A stretch of 64,000 bases of DNA from Planotetraspora silvatica. Lineage in GTDB: Bacteria > Actinomycetota > Actinomycetes > Streptosporangiales > Streptosporangiaceae. This document shows positions 36,467 to 43,847 of this stretch, piece by piece. The notes under the pieces are model-generated. The model ran no database searches and had not been told where the DNA came from. It saw only the letters and a list, made by a program, of their open reading frames with translations. Position numbers and translations under genes: made by a program. Position 1 is the first letter of the stretch. Each line of letters opens with the position of its first letter. The DNA lies in assembly GCF_016863315.1 (NCBI RefSeq), contig NZ_BOOQ01000049.1:1-64000 (forward strand), in the 5' to 3' direction.

Positions 36467-37279
36467 GTGGGTGGCGCGGAGCGGCGCGGTGTGGCGGGTT
36501 TCGACACGAGCACGGCCAACATCGCCCGCATGAGCGACTATCTGCTCGGCGGCAAGGACAACTTCGCCGCCGACCGGGAGCTCGCCGAGCGGCTGCTCAC
36601 GATCGCGCCCGAGATCAGACTCATGGCCACCGAGGTCAGGGACTTCCTGGAACGTGCGGTGCACTACCTCGTCGACCAGGGGATCAAGCAGTTCGTCAAC
36701 GTGGCCTCCGGTCTGCCGACGCAGCGCAACACCCACGAGGTCGCCCAGTCCCTGATCCCCGACGCCCGGGTCGTGTACGTCGACGACGACCCCGTCGTCC
36801 TGACGCACGGACGCGCGATACTCGCGACCAACCCCAACACCGGCGTCGTGAAGGGCAACATCCTCCAGCCGGCCGAGATGCTCGACAACCCCGACATCCG
36901 CCGCCTGATCGACTTCGACAAGCCGGTCGGGCTGCTGATCCCCGCCCGCCTGCAGTACCTCCCGGACGTGAGCGACCCGTACAAGTGCGTCGCCTACCTG
37001 CGCGACCACGTCGCGCGGGGAAGCCACCTCGCCATCGGCCACGCCGTCTTCGACGCCCGTCCCGACCTGGTGGGCCCGATCGTCGAGGCGTTCCGCCGCA
37101 TCGTGCCCAACGCGGACGACGCGCCGCGCAAGCGCGAGGACGTGATGCGTTTCTTCGACGGCACCGAACTGGTCGACCCCGGCCTCGTCTACATCCGGCA
37201 GTGGCGGCCCGACAGCACCGTCGCCGCCTCGCGGCCCGACAAGGCCTGGATCGTCGGAGGCGTCGCGCTCATCCCCTGA
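36467..37279 (+). CDS. DUF574 (SAV2177-type) SAM-dependent methyltransferase
   Basis: Protein of 270 residues of a family largely restricted to filamentous actinobacteria. The pattern FDTSTANIARMSDYLLGGKDNFAADRE is diagnostic at the N-terminus. The SAM-binding region is FVNVASGLPTQRNTHEVAQ, with VVYVDDDPVVLTHGRAIL as the acidic strand (the usual family motif is IDxGSGLPT; here Asp is replaced by Asn-Val-Ala). The target is unknown. GTG at 36467 is preceded by AAGGAGG. A longer reading from 36401 adds an unlikely AT-rich tail. Confidence 0.88.
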   Translation: MGGAERRGVAGFDTSTANIARMSDYLLGGKDNFAADRELAERLLTIAPEIRLMATEVRDFLERAVHYLVDQGIKQFVNVASGLPTQRNTHEVAQSLIPDARVVYVDDDPVVLTHGRAILATNPNTGVVKGNILQPAEMLDNPDIRRLIDFDKPVGLLIPARLQYLPDVSDPYKCVAYLRDHVARGSHLAIGHAVFDARPDLVGPIVEAFRRIVPNADDAPRKREDVMRFFDGTELVDPGLVYIRQWRPDSTVAASRPDKAWIVGGVALIP

Positions 37280-37327
37280 GGCGCGCCGGGACACGCGGCG
37301 ACGCGCCGGGACACCCGGTGGCCTCCT

Positions 37328-38347
37328 TCAGCGCATGAGGACGCAGGAGGGGCTGCCGGCTTCGAGGGTCGTACCGCTCGGTGTGGGGATCCCATCCTCC
37401 AGCGTGAGGACGGCGATCGCATCCGACCGCTGGTTGGCCACGTAGAGCCGGTCGCCGTCGAGGGCGAAGTGACGCGGCCAGACCCCGCCCCCCGGCACCT
37501 CGGCGACGCGGACCGGCAGCGCGCCGTCGAACGCGAAGGTCGTCACGGTGTCCGGCCCCCGGTTGGCGACGTAGAGATGGCGGCCGTCCTCGGAGACCGC
37601 GATGTGCGAGGGATGGTCGCCTGTGCCGCTCTCGCTGGCGGGCACCCGGGCGACCTCGTGCCAGTCGCCGTCGTAGACCCCGACCATCCCGTCCAGCTCT
37701 CCGGCGACGTACCAGTGGCCCTCGTGATGGAGGAAGTGCCGCGGCCCGCTCCCGGGAGTCAGCCGCACGGGACCGGCGGGGTGGGGGGTCATGTCGGGCA
37801 GGAAGCGCCGGATCTCGTCGGTGCCGAGGTCGCTCACGTGGAGCACGCCGTCCGGGCCGAAGACGGCCTGGTGGGCGTGTGGTCCCTCCTGCCGCTCCGG
37901 GTCGGGGCCGTGTCCCTCGTTGGGGAACAGCAGGGGCTCGGGCTCGGGCATGCCGTCCGCCGCGAGCCGGAAGACCGCGACGGTCCCGTCACCGTAGTTG
38001 GCCACGGCGAGCCAGGCCCCGGCCGGGTCCGTGGCGACATGGCAGGGGAAGGAGCCGCCGCTGGAGTGCTCGGCGAGCAGTCGGGGGCCGTCGGGGTCGT
38101 CAGCGAACACCGCCACGCCGCCCGCCTCCCGCTCGAGCACCGCGTAGAGCAGGGGCAGCCGGGGATGCGCGGTGACGAACGAAGGACCGGGCACGGCCGT
38201 CCGTGCGACGGCCTCCATCCGGCCCGCCGCGTCCACGCGCACACGGGTCAGCCCGGGCCCCGAGCCGCCGGTGTCCGGTGTGTATCCGCCGATGACGAGG
38301 TTCCGGAGTTCCGCGTGGCCGTTCGCGCCGGGAAGGGGTCGCGTCAT
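37328..38347 (-). CDS. lactonase family protein (7-bladed beta-propeller)
   Basis: Protein of 339 residues of the Pgl/YbhE-type lactonase fold: GGYTPDTGGSGPGLTRVRVD at the start, repeated propeller strands, and the family sequence FPCHVATDPAGAWLAVANYG and GPRHFLHHEG in the middle. YbhE is 6-phosphogluconolactonase, but many actinobacterial relatives are of unknown specificity, so the reaction is unproven. No signal peptide is obvious. It is convergent with the methyltransferase gene. Confidence 0.88.
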   Translation of the reverse strand: MTRPLPGANGHAELRNLVIGGYTPDTGGSGPGLTRVRVDAAGRMEAVARTAVPGPSFVTAHPRLPLLYAVLEREAGGVAVFADDPDGPRLLAEHSSGGSFPCHVATDPAGAWLAVANYGDGTVAVFRLAADGMPEPEPLLFPNEGHGPDPERQEGPHAHQAVFGPDGVLHVSDLGTDEIRRFLPDMTPHPAGPVRLTPGSGPRHFLHHEGHWYVAGELDGMVGVYDGDWHEVARVPASESGTGDHPSHIAVSEDGRHLYVANRGPDTVTTFAFDGALPVRVAEVPGGGVWPRHFALDGDRLYVANQRSDAIAVLTLEDGIPTPSGTTLEAGSPSCVLMR

Positions 38348-38452
38348 CGTCGCTCCATCGGGTAGCCGTCCGTTCCGCCGCCGATGTTATCGGCGAACCG
38401 CTCCCGCTGATCTTTTCATCGGGCTCCCTCCGCAGGGCGCCGCATACCGGTT

Positions 38453-38480
38453 CGCGGGCCTCGGCAGGCCGAGGAGCCCG
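38453..38480. terminator. imperfect hairpin
   Basis: GCGGGCCTCGG and CCGAGGAGCCCGC pair with small bulges, between the small hypothetical gene and the lactonase gene (both on the minus strand). No T-tract follows. The rest of 38348-38530 shows no gene. Confidence 0.4.
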
Positions 38481-38530
38481 CGCAGGGTCACCGCGTGATA
38501 CCGGATCCGGAAGGCGGCGAGCGACGTCCG

Positions 38531-38773
38531 CTACGGCGCGGGCCGTTCGTACAGCCGGGCCAGGTCGCTCTCCATCTTGGAGATGACCCGCTGGTAGCCC
38601 TCCCATCCGTACAGCCGGACCAGTTCGGATTTCATCCGGAGCGTCTCCTCCTCCACCGCTTCCGGGCCCTGGCGGCGCACCGCGTCGAGCGCACGGCGGG
38701 CCCGCAGGCCCTGTTCGGGGAGACCGTCGAGGCCATCGCCTCGGAAATCAGGAGTAGGCATGGGCCCTGCCAT
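38531..38773 (-). CDS. small hypothetical protein
   Basis: Protein of 80 residues, mostly helical and charged: RARRALDAVRRQGPEAVEEE, then YGWEGYQRVISKMESDLARLYE. No known family is recognised. The start is ATG at 38773 or 38761 (MPTPDF); neither has a good ribosome binding site. The balanced amino-acid composition, unlike the arginine-rich shadows nearby, supports it being real. Confidence 0.5.
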   Translation of the reverse strand: MAGPMPTPDFRGDGLDGLPEQGLRARRALDAVRRQGPEAVEEETLRMKSELVRLYGWEGYQRVISKMESDLARLYERPAP

Positions 38774-38849
38774 CTTGCGTCTGTACGAACGATGCCTAGT
38801 CCTGACGCACTACACGGGCGGAAGGTTGACCGCTTCCGTGAAATCTTGG

Positions 38850-39512
38850 CTAGGGCGTGATGGAGGCGGCCGGGGAGGCCGGAGCGGGCGGGATCTCGAC
38901 CGCGATCTCACCGCCGAGCCGCGCTCCCCCGAGCAGGTCGAGGTCGTCGCCGCTCCAGAACCGGCCGGGGTCGTACCAGTTCGGGCGGCGACCGCTGGGA
39001 AGCAGTCCCATGGCCTCATAGGTGAGCGCGACGACCTCGGCGCAGTACGCCGTCTCGAGGGCGGTGTCACCGCGCAGGAAGTTGGGCAGCCGCCCGCGCA
39101 GCCATCTGCCGGCGAGCTGGGCCGTCGAGGGGAAGGGCGTGCCGTCCAGCCGGGCGATCACGCGCAGCGCCGCGTCCTCCATCGACCGCGACGCGGGCGG
39201 CTCGAGTTGACGCAGCCACGCCCGCTGGCCGTATCTGTCGGCCCACACGCGGACGGCCTCCCGCATGTCGTGGAGCTGCACACCTCGTTGGTGGGTGCCC
39301 GACCACATGTCGGGCAGCGAGCGGCCGAGTTCCGCATGCCACATGAGCGGCGGCATGTCCTCGATGACGACGGCCATGCCCACGTGGTTGACGGGGCTGT
39401 TGGTCGTCATCTGGATGGCCCGGTCCGGCACCGTGCGTCCGCGGAAGACCCAGACGTCTCCCGTACGGCTGAGCTCCACGGCCTCATCGAGACTTATCCG
39501 CATATCCGGCAC
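38850..39512 (-). CDS. permuted papain-fold (YiiX/NlpC-like) amidase-type protein
   Basis: Protein of 220 residues. The order His then Cys (NHVGMAVVIEDMPPLMWHAE near residue 40 and AYCAEVVALTYEAMGLLP near residue 160) is that of circularly permuted NlpC/P60 or YiiX-like hydrolases, with Cys as likely nucleophile. No signal peptide. Substrate unknown; the fold includes amidases and lipid-acting enzymes. The start is GTG at 39512 or ATG at 39503. The divergent small gene starts only 17 bases away, so the promoters must overlap coding sequence. Confidence 0.68.
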   Translation of the reverse strand: MPDMRISLDEAVELSRTGDVWVFRGRTVPDRAIQMTTNSPVNHVGMAVVIEDMPPLMWHAELGRSLPDMWSGTHQRGVQLHDMREAVRVWADRYGQRAWLRQLEPPASRSMEDAALRVIARLDGTPFPSTAQLAGRWLRGRLPNFLRGDTALETAYCAEVVALTYEAMGLLPSGRRPNWYDPGRFWSGDDLDLLGGARLGGEIAVEIPPAPASPAASITP

Positions 39513-39517
39513 AGCAG

Positions 39518-39529
39518 TAGCCTAGGCAC
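39518..39529 (+). promoter_or_regulatory. leaderless promoter -10 for the 52-residue gene
   Basis: TAGCCT at 39518-39523 followed by six bases and ATG at 39530, the same spacing as at 4172 and 53396. Confidence 0.4.
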
Positions 39530-39688
39530 ATGCGGTGGTGGAAGGTGCTCGGACTCGCGGCCTTCGCGGGCGTGGCGGCAACCGGTGTCGTGGTCGTCCG
39601 GGCGGAACGGCGGCGGCGGGCCTACACACCCGAGGAGGTCCGGGACCGTCTGCGCGCACGCGTGGCCGAGGCCGGCGAGCCGGGATAG
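39530..39688 (+). CDS. small single-pass membrane protein (52 residues)
   Basis: MRWWKVLGLAAFAGVAATG opens a single hydrophobic segment (residues ~5-23), followed by a strongly basic stretch (RAERRRRAY) and a helix (TPEEVRDRLRARVAEAG). The positive-inside rule puts the C-terminus in the cytoplasm. No family name is known to me. Coding is supported by the clean membrane-anchor architecture and the leaderless promoter. A 20-bp copy of its last codons occurs just after the stop. Confidence 0.6.
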   Translation: MRWWKVLGLAAFAGVAATGVVVVRAERRRRAYTPEEVRDRLRARVAEAGEPG

Positions 39689-39721
39689 GCGGCCTCGCGT
39701 CGCCGAGGCCGGCGAGCCGGG
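39668..39721. repeat. direct repeat at the 3' end of the small gene
   Basis: GCCGAGGCCGGCGAGCCGGG at the end of the gene recurs after its TAG, separated by about 14 bases. Confidence 0.7.
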
Positions 39722-39733
39722 GTGGCCGGCCGC

Positions 39734-40480
39734 TCAGACGGTGAACGCGTCGAAGGCGAGCTTGGCGGCGACTCCGAGACCGCAGAGGGCGGCGACGATC
39801 CTGAGCGCCTGCCCGGGAAGGCGCCGCGCGATCGCCGGGCCGAGCCAGCCCCCGATGAGGAAGCCCAGCGCGAGCGGCGCGACCGCCGTCCACCGCACAG
39901 GTCCGAACAGCGCGAATCCGATCGCGGCGACGCCGTTCGCGAGGGCGGACACGATGTTCTTCACGGCGTTGACCCGTGCGGGTACCTGGTCGAGTGCCGC
40001 GCCGAGCACCGCCAGCATGAGGATCCCGCCCGCGGCTCCGAAATACCCGAGATAGACCGCCACCGCGAACAGGGCGACGCGCAACGCGCGGCCGTTCTCC
40101 CCGCCGAGCCGTACGTGCCCCGGCCGCCAGCGGCGGAGCAGCAGCAGGACGGACGCACCCGCGATCAGGAACGGTGCGATCGCCTCGAACGTCTCCGCCG
40201 GCGTCGCGAGCAGGAGCGCCGCCCCGGCCGCACCCCCGAGTGCGGTGACCCATCCCAGGCGCAGGACCAGACGGCCCTGCCCGGCGAGCTCGGGCCGTGA
40301 CCCCGCGGCCGCGCCCAGACCGGTGAACATCAGCGCGACGGTGTTGGTGACGTTCGCACTGAGCGGCGGAATGCCGAAGGCCAGCAACGCCGGATAGGAG
40401 ACGATCGACGCCAGGCTCACCACCGTGCTGACCACTCCGGCCGCCAGGCCCACGGCGATCAGTCCGAGCGTTTCCCCCAT
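39734..40480 (-). CDS. TSUP-family (TauE/SafE) membrane permease
   Basis: Protein of 248 residues with about eight transmembrane helices in two halves, the TSUP pattern: VGLAAGVVSTVVSLASIVSYP and PPLSANVTNTVALMFTGLGA in the first, YFGAAGGILMLAVLGAAL and NAVKNIVSALANGVAAIGF in the second. Family members export sulfite, sulfonates or related anions; the ligand is not evident. ATG at 40480 places the start right before the first helix; a longer frame to 40678 adds an improbable N-terminal tail. Confidence 0.85.
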   Translation of the reverse strand: MGETLGLIAVGLAAGVVSTVVSLASIVSYPALLAFGIPPLSANVTNTVALMFTGLGAAAGSRPELAGQGRLVLRLGWVTALGGAAGAALLLATPAETFEAIAPFLIAGASVLLLLRRWRPGHVRLGGENGRALRVALFAVAVYLGYFGAAGGILMLAVLGAALDQVPARVNAVKNIVSALANGVAAIGFALFGPVRWTAVAPLALGFLIGGWLGPAIARRLPGQALRIVAALCGLGVAAKLAFDAFTV

Positions 40481-40694
40481 CACAGGGACGACCCAACCAC
40501 ACGCCCCCCGAGCGGCCGAGACCGGCTTGGTCTCAGCCGCAGCGCTCCTTGGAACCCCGAATCGAATCGTGCACGTGGCCTGCATCGGCGAGGCCACGTG
40601 CACGATGACTGACATCCAGCCCAATTGACGATCGGCTCCGCAAGCCAGGACAGACGGCTCGAGGTGCGGCGTCGTCATTCCCTCGATTCGGGCA

Positions 40695-41252
40695 TCAGGG
40701 GGTGCTGGAAGGCATGGCCGCCCATGCGCTGCAGTTGGTCAAGGATCCCGCCGTGGGGAACACCGTATTCATGCCGACGGCCGCGATGCCGCACGTGGTG
40801 GAGAAGAGACCGGAACCGGTTCGCGCGGTGATCTTCAGAGACTGGGTCGTCCCGACCACGGGAGACAGCGAGTTGTCGCCCTGGGCGACGGAGATGTTGA
40901 TGACGTTGCCGCCCTGGCTGCCCGGAACCCTTCGAAGGTTCTGCCACCTCGGCTGCCCCGACGGCTCCCGCGGGTCGTAGACCCACGGGACGCCGCCGTT
41001 GGTCGTCACAGTGAAGACCACCGGGTTGAGGGCGAACGGCGCCGGCAGACCGGCTACGCCATACGTGTCGAGCCACGGTTCCCCGTCCTGCTGACCGGCG
41101 GGGGCGGCCTTCGTCATGGCGGTGTCGGCGTCGGCGGCCATCGAACCTGACAGGCCCACGGCTCCACAGGCCACCGTCGTCGCGACGGCCCACATCAGCA
41201 GGCGGCCGGTGGTACGCGGGTCCGAAGTCGACCGACTCCTACGAGAAATCAA
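40695..41252 (-). CDS. secreted protein of unknown family
   Basis: Protein of 185 residues with a Sec signal peptide (basic start, then LLMWAVATTVACGAVGLSG and cleavage near MAADA). The mature part is beta-rich with two Cys (FSTTCGIAAVG, TNCSAWAAM) that could form a disulfide. No family is recognised. A TTG start at 41252 is chosen because GGAGGG lies seven bases upstream and the signal peptide then has normal length. The TTG lies within a perfect 14-bp palindrome. The gene stands at the edge of the RCC1 region. Confidence 0.65.
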   Translation of the reverse strand: MISRRSRSTSDPRTTGRLLMWAVATTVACGAVGLSGSMAADADTAMTKAAPAGQQDGEPWLDTYGVAGLPAPFALNPVVFTVTTNGGVPWVYDPREPSGQPRWQNLRRVPGSQGGNVINISVAQGDNSLSPVVGTTQSLKITARTGSGLFSTTCGIAAVGMNTVFPTAGSLTNCSAWAAMPSSTP

Positions 41253-41259
41253 TTGATTT
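41246..41259. promoter_or_regulatory. 14-bp perfect palindrome over a TTG start codon
   Basis: AAATCAATTGATTT is its own reverse complement and covers the proposed TTG start (41250-41252) of the secreted protein gene, next to its ribosome binding site. It could be an operator or a small RNA hairpin. Positions 41260-41538 are AT-rich and hold no gene that I can see. Confidence 0.4.
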
Positions 41260-41538
41260 CCCTCCAAAGTGAGAATGGGATTTCCGGGTTCACCGCAGTG
41301 AGCGATGCGGTCAGGGGATACCCGCCCGAGAAACGTAAACACCCGAGGGCATATTCAATGACGGCAAATAGATGCTACGCCGACACAAAAGTCGAACGCT
41401 TAATTCCGACCTTTCCCGATCTTGTCATATTTGGACATGCCTATGGCATTTCGGGTTGATTTTCAACGCCCCCCAATGCCGATTTGCCGGAGTTGCCAGA
41501 GCGGCAATTCGCCCGTCTCGAATTTAATATGACCATTG

Positions 41539-41905
41539 GTGGCGCTGATCTCCGGCAACCGTGGCGCAACCCGCGTCTGCGGCAAGGGGCGAACAGGCCC
41601 AGGCGCTTCGGATGAAGTCCTGGGGTCTCAACGGTTCGGGCCAGCTCGGCGACGCCACGACCACTGATCGGCACACGCCGGTAACGGTCGCTGGAGAGAC
41701 GGGCGCCTCCGTTCAGGTCTCCGGGGGCGGGTTCCACAGCCTTGCCCTGCTCAACAACGGAACCGCCAGAGCCTGGGGGCTCAACATCGACGGCCAGCTC
41801 GGCGACGGCACCACCACCATGCGGACCGTGCCCACCGGCATCCGAACCGGGCGTATCGGAATCACCTCCATCTCCGCCGACTTCGGCCACAGCCTCATCG
41901 TGTGA
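41539..41905 (+). pseudogene. collapsed RCC1-repeat secreted protein, blades 1 and 7 only
   Basis: The readable part (from GTG 41561, 114 residues) contains just two RCC1 units, MKSWGLNGSGQLGDATTTD and ARAWGLNIDGQLGDGTTT, followed by the family's C-terminal PTGIRTGRIGITSISADFGH. In the intact paralogues the first unit opens blade 1 and the second is blade 7, so five blades have been lost, probably by recombination between repeats. The signal peptide is also out of frame: VALISGN in one frame continues as AQPASAARGEQAQALR in another. Two blades cannot close a propeller. It has a matching terminator downstream. Confidence 0.75.
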
Positions 41906-41920
41906 GTCTCAGGCTCTCCC

Positions 41921-41954
41921 GCGTGCTCTCGCCCGCATGGAGGCGGGAGCACGC
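41921..41954 (+). terminator. hairpin terminator after the collapsed RCC1 gene
   Basis: GCGTGCTCTCGCC pairs with GGCGGGAGCACGC (13 bp with one G-T pair) around CGCATGGA. Confidence 0.75.
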
Positions 41955-42070
41955 GCTGTTTGGCCGAAAATAATGCGATTTCGCGCCACAAACAGCTTTC
42001 TAACACTATCCGCCAGTTTAATTGGTTCTATTTAGCACAAATAAATCGTTCATCTTATTTATATCTGCCG

Positions 42071-42210
42071 CGACACGACTATCGGTAAGTGGGCCGGTCC
42101 TCCGACTTCGTGTCCACATCTTGGTAGCGTGCCAGTCGCCGTCCAATTCCATCGGGAGTGACGGAAAAGGTGTCACCGATCCAGTAATATATCTTTTCAG
42201 GGAAAAAATT
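42071..42210 (+). promoter_or_regulatory. conserved RCC1 leader, copy 1
   Basis: This shares with the other three copies the blocks CGACTATCGGTA, GTGTCCACATC, GTCCAATTCCATC and a final CTTTY-GGG just before ATG. It contains the hairpin GTGACG-GAAAAGG-TGTCAC at 42158-42176, ending 34 bases before the ATG at 42211. Promoter hexamers could not be assigned with confidence. Confidence 0.65.
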
Positions 42211-43443
42211 ATGCTTTTGTTTCCGACCACAAAACGTGCCCTGACAGCAATGGCGGCGGGGGTGACGTTCGCGGCCCTGATTGTGGGCACCTCGCCGTCG
42301 ACCGCGTCGGCGGCACAGGCGATCCGGGTCAAGTCCTGGGGCGACAACCCATTTGGACAGCTGGGCGACGCCACGGCCACTGACCGGCACACACCCGTGA
42401 CGGCGGCCGGGGTGACGGCGGCAGAAGTCACCGCGGTCTCCGGCGGCTTCAACCACAGCCTGGCCCTGCTGGCCAATGGAACCATCGAGGCCTGGGGCCA
42501 CAACGCCGACGGTCAGCTCGGCGACGGCACCACCACCGACCACCCGACGTCCGGCACCGTGGCCGGCCTGCTCAGCGTCCGCTCCATCGCCGCAGGCGAC
42601 GACTTCAGCCTGGCGAGGCTGGGCGACGGCACCGTCCAGGCCTGGGGAGACAACGACTTCGGTCAGCTCGGCAACGGCACCGTGGGCCCGGACAATCCGC
42701 TGCCCGCACCGGTCACCGGTCTGTCCGGAGTGGTGGCCATCGCGGCCGGCCAGGACCACGGCCTGGCACTGCTGGCCAACGGCACCGTCAAGGCCTGGGG
42801 CAGCAACAGCACCGGCCAGCTCGGCAACGGCAGCGTCGGCGGCAACAGCCCCGTCCCGGTCACAGTGCTCGGAGTCGGCGGCGTCGGCGTGCTCAGCAAC
42901 GTCAAGGCCATCGCCGCCGGCGACAACTCCAGCATCGCCCTGCTCAACGACGGCACCGTCCGAACCTGGGGAAGAAACACCGAAGGTGAGCTCGGCAACG
43001 GTGTCCTGAGCCCCAACAGCCCCACCCCGGTCACCGTCGTCGGCGTCGGCGGAGTCGGCGTGCTCGGCAACGTCAAGGCGATCACCGGCGGCGGCCGCCA
43101 TGCTCTCGCGCTGCTGAACAACGGCACCGTCCGCGCGTGGGGCAACAACGGATCAGGGCAACTCGGCAACGGCATCACCGGCCCCGACAGCCCCACCCCG
43201 GTCATCGTCCTGGGAGTCGGCGGAACCGGCGTCCTGAGCGACGTCGCACTCATCGCCGCCGGCGACATCCACAGCATCGCCTACCTGACGAACGGCCCCG
43301 TCAACACCTGGGGCAGCAACGCCTCAGGGCAACTCGGCGACGGCACCACCACCGACCGCAACACACCCATCGGCATCCGGACCGGCCTCATCGGCATCAC
43401 ATCCATCGCCGGCGGCGGCAACCACAGTCTCGCCGCCGCCTAG
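42211..43443 (+). CDS. secreted RCC1-repeat seven-blade propeller protein
   Basis: Protein of 410 residues. A Sec signal peptide (KRALTAMAAGVTFAALIVG, cleavage after STASA) is followed by seven RCC1 units, each with a W-G-x-N-x-x-GQLG core (one reads GELG) and a HSLALL-like strand, so a complete seven-blade beta-propeller should form outside the cell. RCC1 propellers are usually interaction platforms; the partner is unknown. No anchor or other domain is present. ATG at 42211 follows a poor ribosome site (AGGGAAAAAATT). It is about 75% similar to the 45608 copy by eye, including long shared stretches. Confidence 0.88.
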   Translation: MLLFPTTKRALTAMAAGVTFAALIVGTSPSTASAAQAIRVKSWGDNPFGQLGDATATDRHTPVTAAGVTAAEVTAVSGGFNHSLALLANGTIEAWGHNADGQLGDGTTTDHPTSGTVAGLLSVRSIAAGDDFSLARLGDGTVQAWGDNDFGQLGNGTVGPDNPLPAPVTGLSGVVAIAAGQDHGLALLANGTVKAWGSNSTGQLGNGSVGGNSPVPVTVLGVGGVGVLSNVKAIAAGDNSSIALLNDGTVRTWGRNTEGELGNGVLSPNSPTPVTVVGVGGVGVLGNVKAITGGGRHALALLNNGTVRAWGNNGSGQLGNGITGPDSPTPVIVLGVGGTGVLSDVALIAAGDIHSIAYLTNGPVNTWGSNASGQLGDGTTTDRNTPIGIRTGLIGITSIAGGGNHSLAAA

Positions 43444-43468
43444 CCGGAAAGCTCACCTTCTGATCCAC

Positions 43469-43500
43469 CGCAGCCCCGCCCCATCAGGGGCGGGGCTGCG
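43469..43500 (+). terminator. perfect 14-bp hairpin terminator
   Basis: CGCAGCCCCGCCCC and GGGGCGGGGCTGCG pair without mismatch around ATCA, 26 bases after the RCC1 stop. Confidence 0.85.
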
Positions 43501-43565
43501 TGTTCCAATCCCTGCCCCCGGTGCCATGTACCGCGGCTGACGCGTCAGGACTGACACTGATTCAC

Positions 43566-43595
43566 GCACTCCCGTCACCAACCGGACGGGAGCGC
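43566..43595 (+). terminator. second terminator-like hairpin without its own gene
   Basis: CTCCCGT pairs with ACGGGAG, extended by outer pairs, followed by TCGCGTTTT. It resembles the terminators after the RCC1 genes and may be a remnant of a deleted copy. Confidence 0.6.
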
Positions 43596-43710
43596 TCGCG
43601 TTTTGAACAGTAATAATCTATCTTCAGCTGAAAACAACTTATGTGCGCCATAGATGGGAGCCAAGGAGCTTTTGTGGCCCTTGAATTATTCGCACTATTC
43701 GTGCCTCGGC

Positions 43711-43847
43711 GGCACGACTATCGGTAGTGGTTGGTTCTCCGGCATCGTGTCCACATCCTGATAGCGTGCGGTTCACCGTCCAATTCCATCACCAGCGACG
43801 GGAAAGGCGTCGCCGATGCAGTCATATGTCTTTCGGGGGAAAACAAT
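43711..43847 (+). promoter_or_regulatory. conserved RCC1 leader, copy 2
   Basis: It is collinear with copy 1 (CACGACTATCGGTA, GTGTCCACATCC, GTCCAATTCCATC, GTCTTTCGGGGG). The hairpin is GCGACG-GGAAAGG-CGTCGC at 43795-43813, ending 34 bases before ATG 43848, exactly as in copy 1. Compared with copy 1, T-A is replaced by C-G and a G-T pair by G-C in the stem. Confidence 0.7.

Larger units (their letters stand above)
41906..42210. other. intergenic region: terminator plus RCC1 leader copy 1
   Basis: It holds the hairpin at 41921-41954, an AT-rich stretch to about 42070, then the conserved leader of the next RCC1 gene. No further gene seen. Confidence 0.7.
43444..43847. other. intergenic region: two terminators and RCC1 leader copy 2
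   Basis: It holds a perfect terminator (43469-43500), a second terminator-like hairpin (43566-43595) not explained by any gene between them, an AT-rich stretch, then the leader. No gene seen. Confidence 0.7.
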
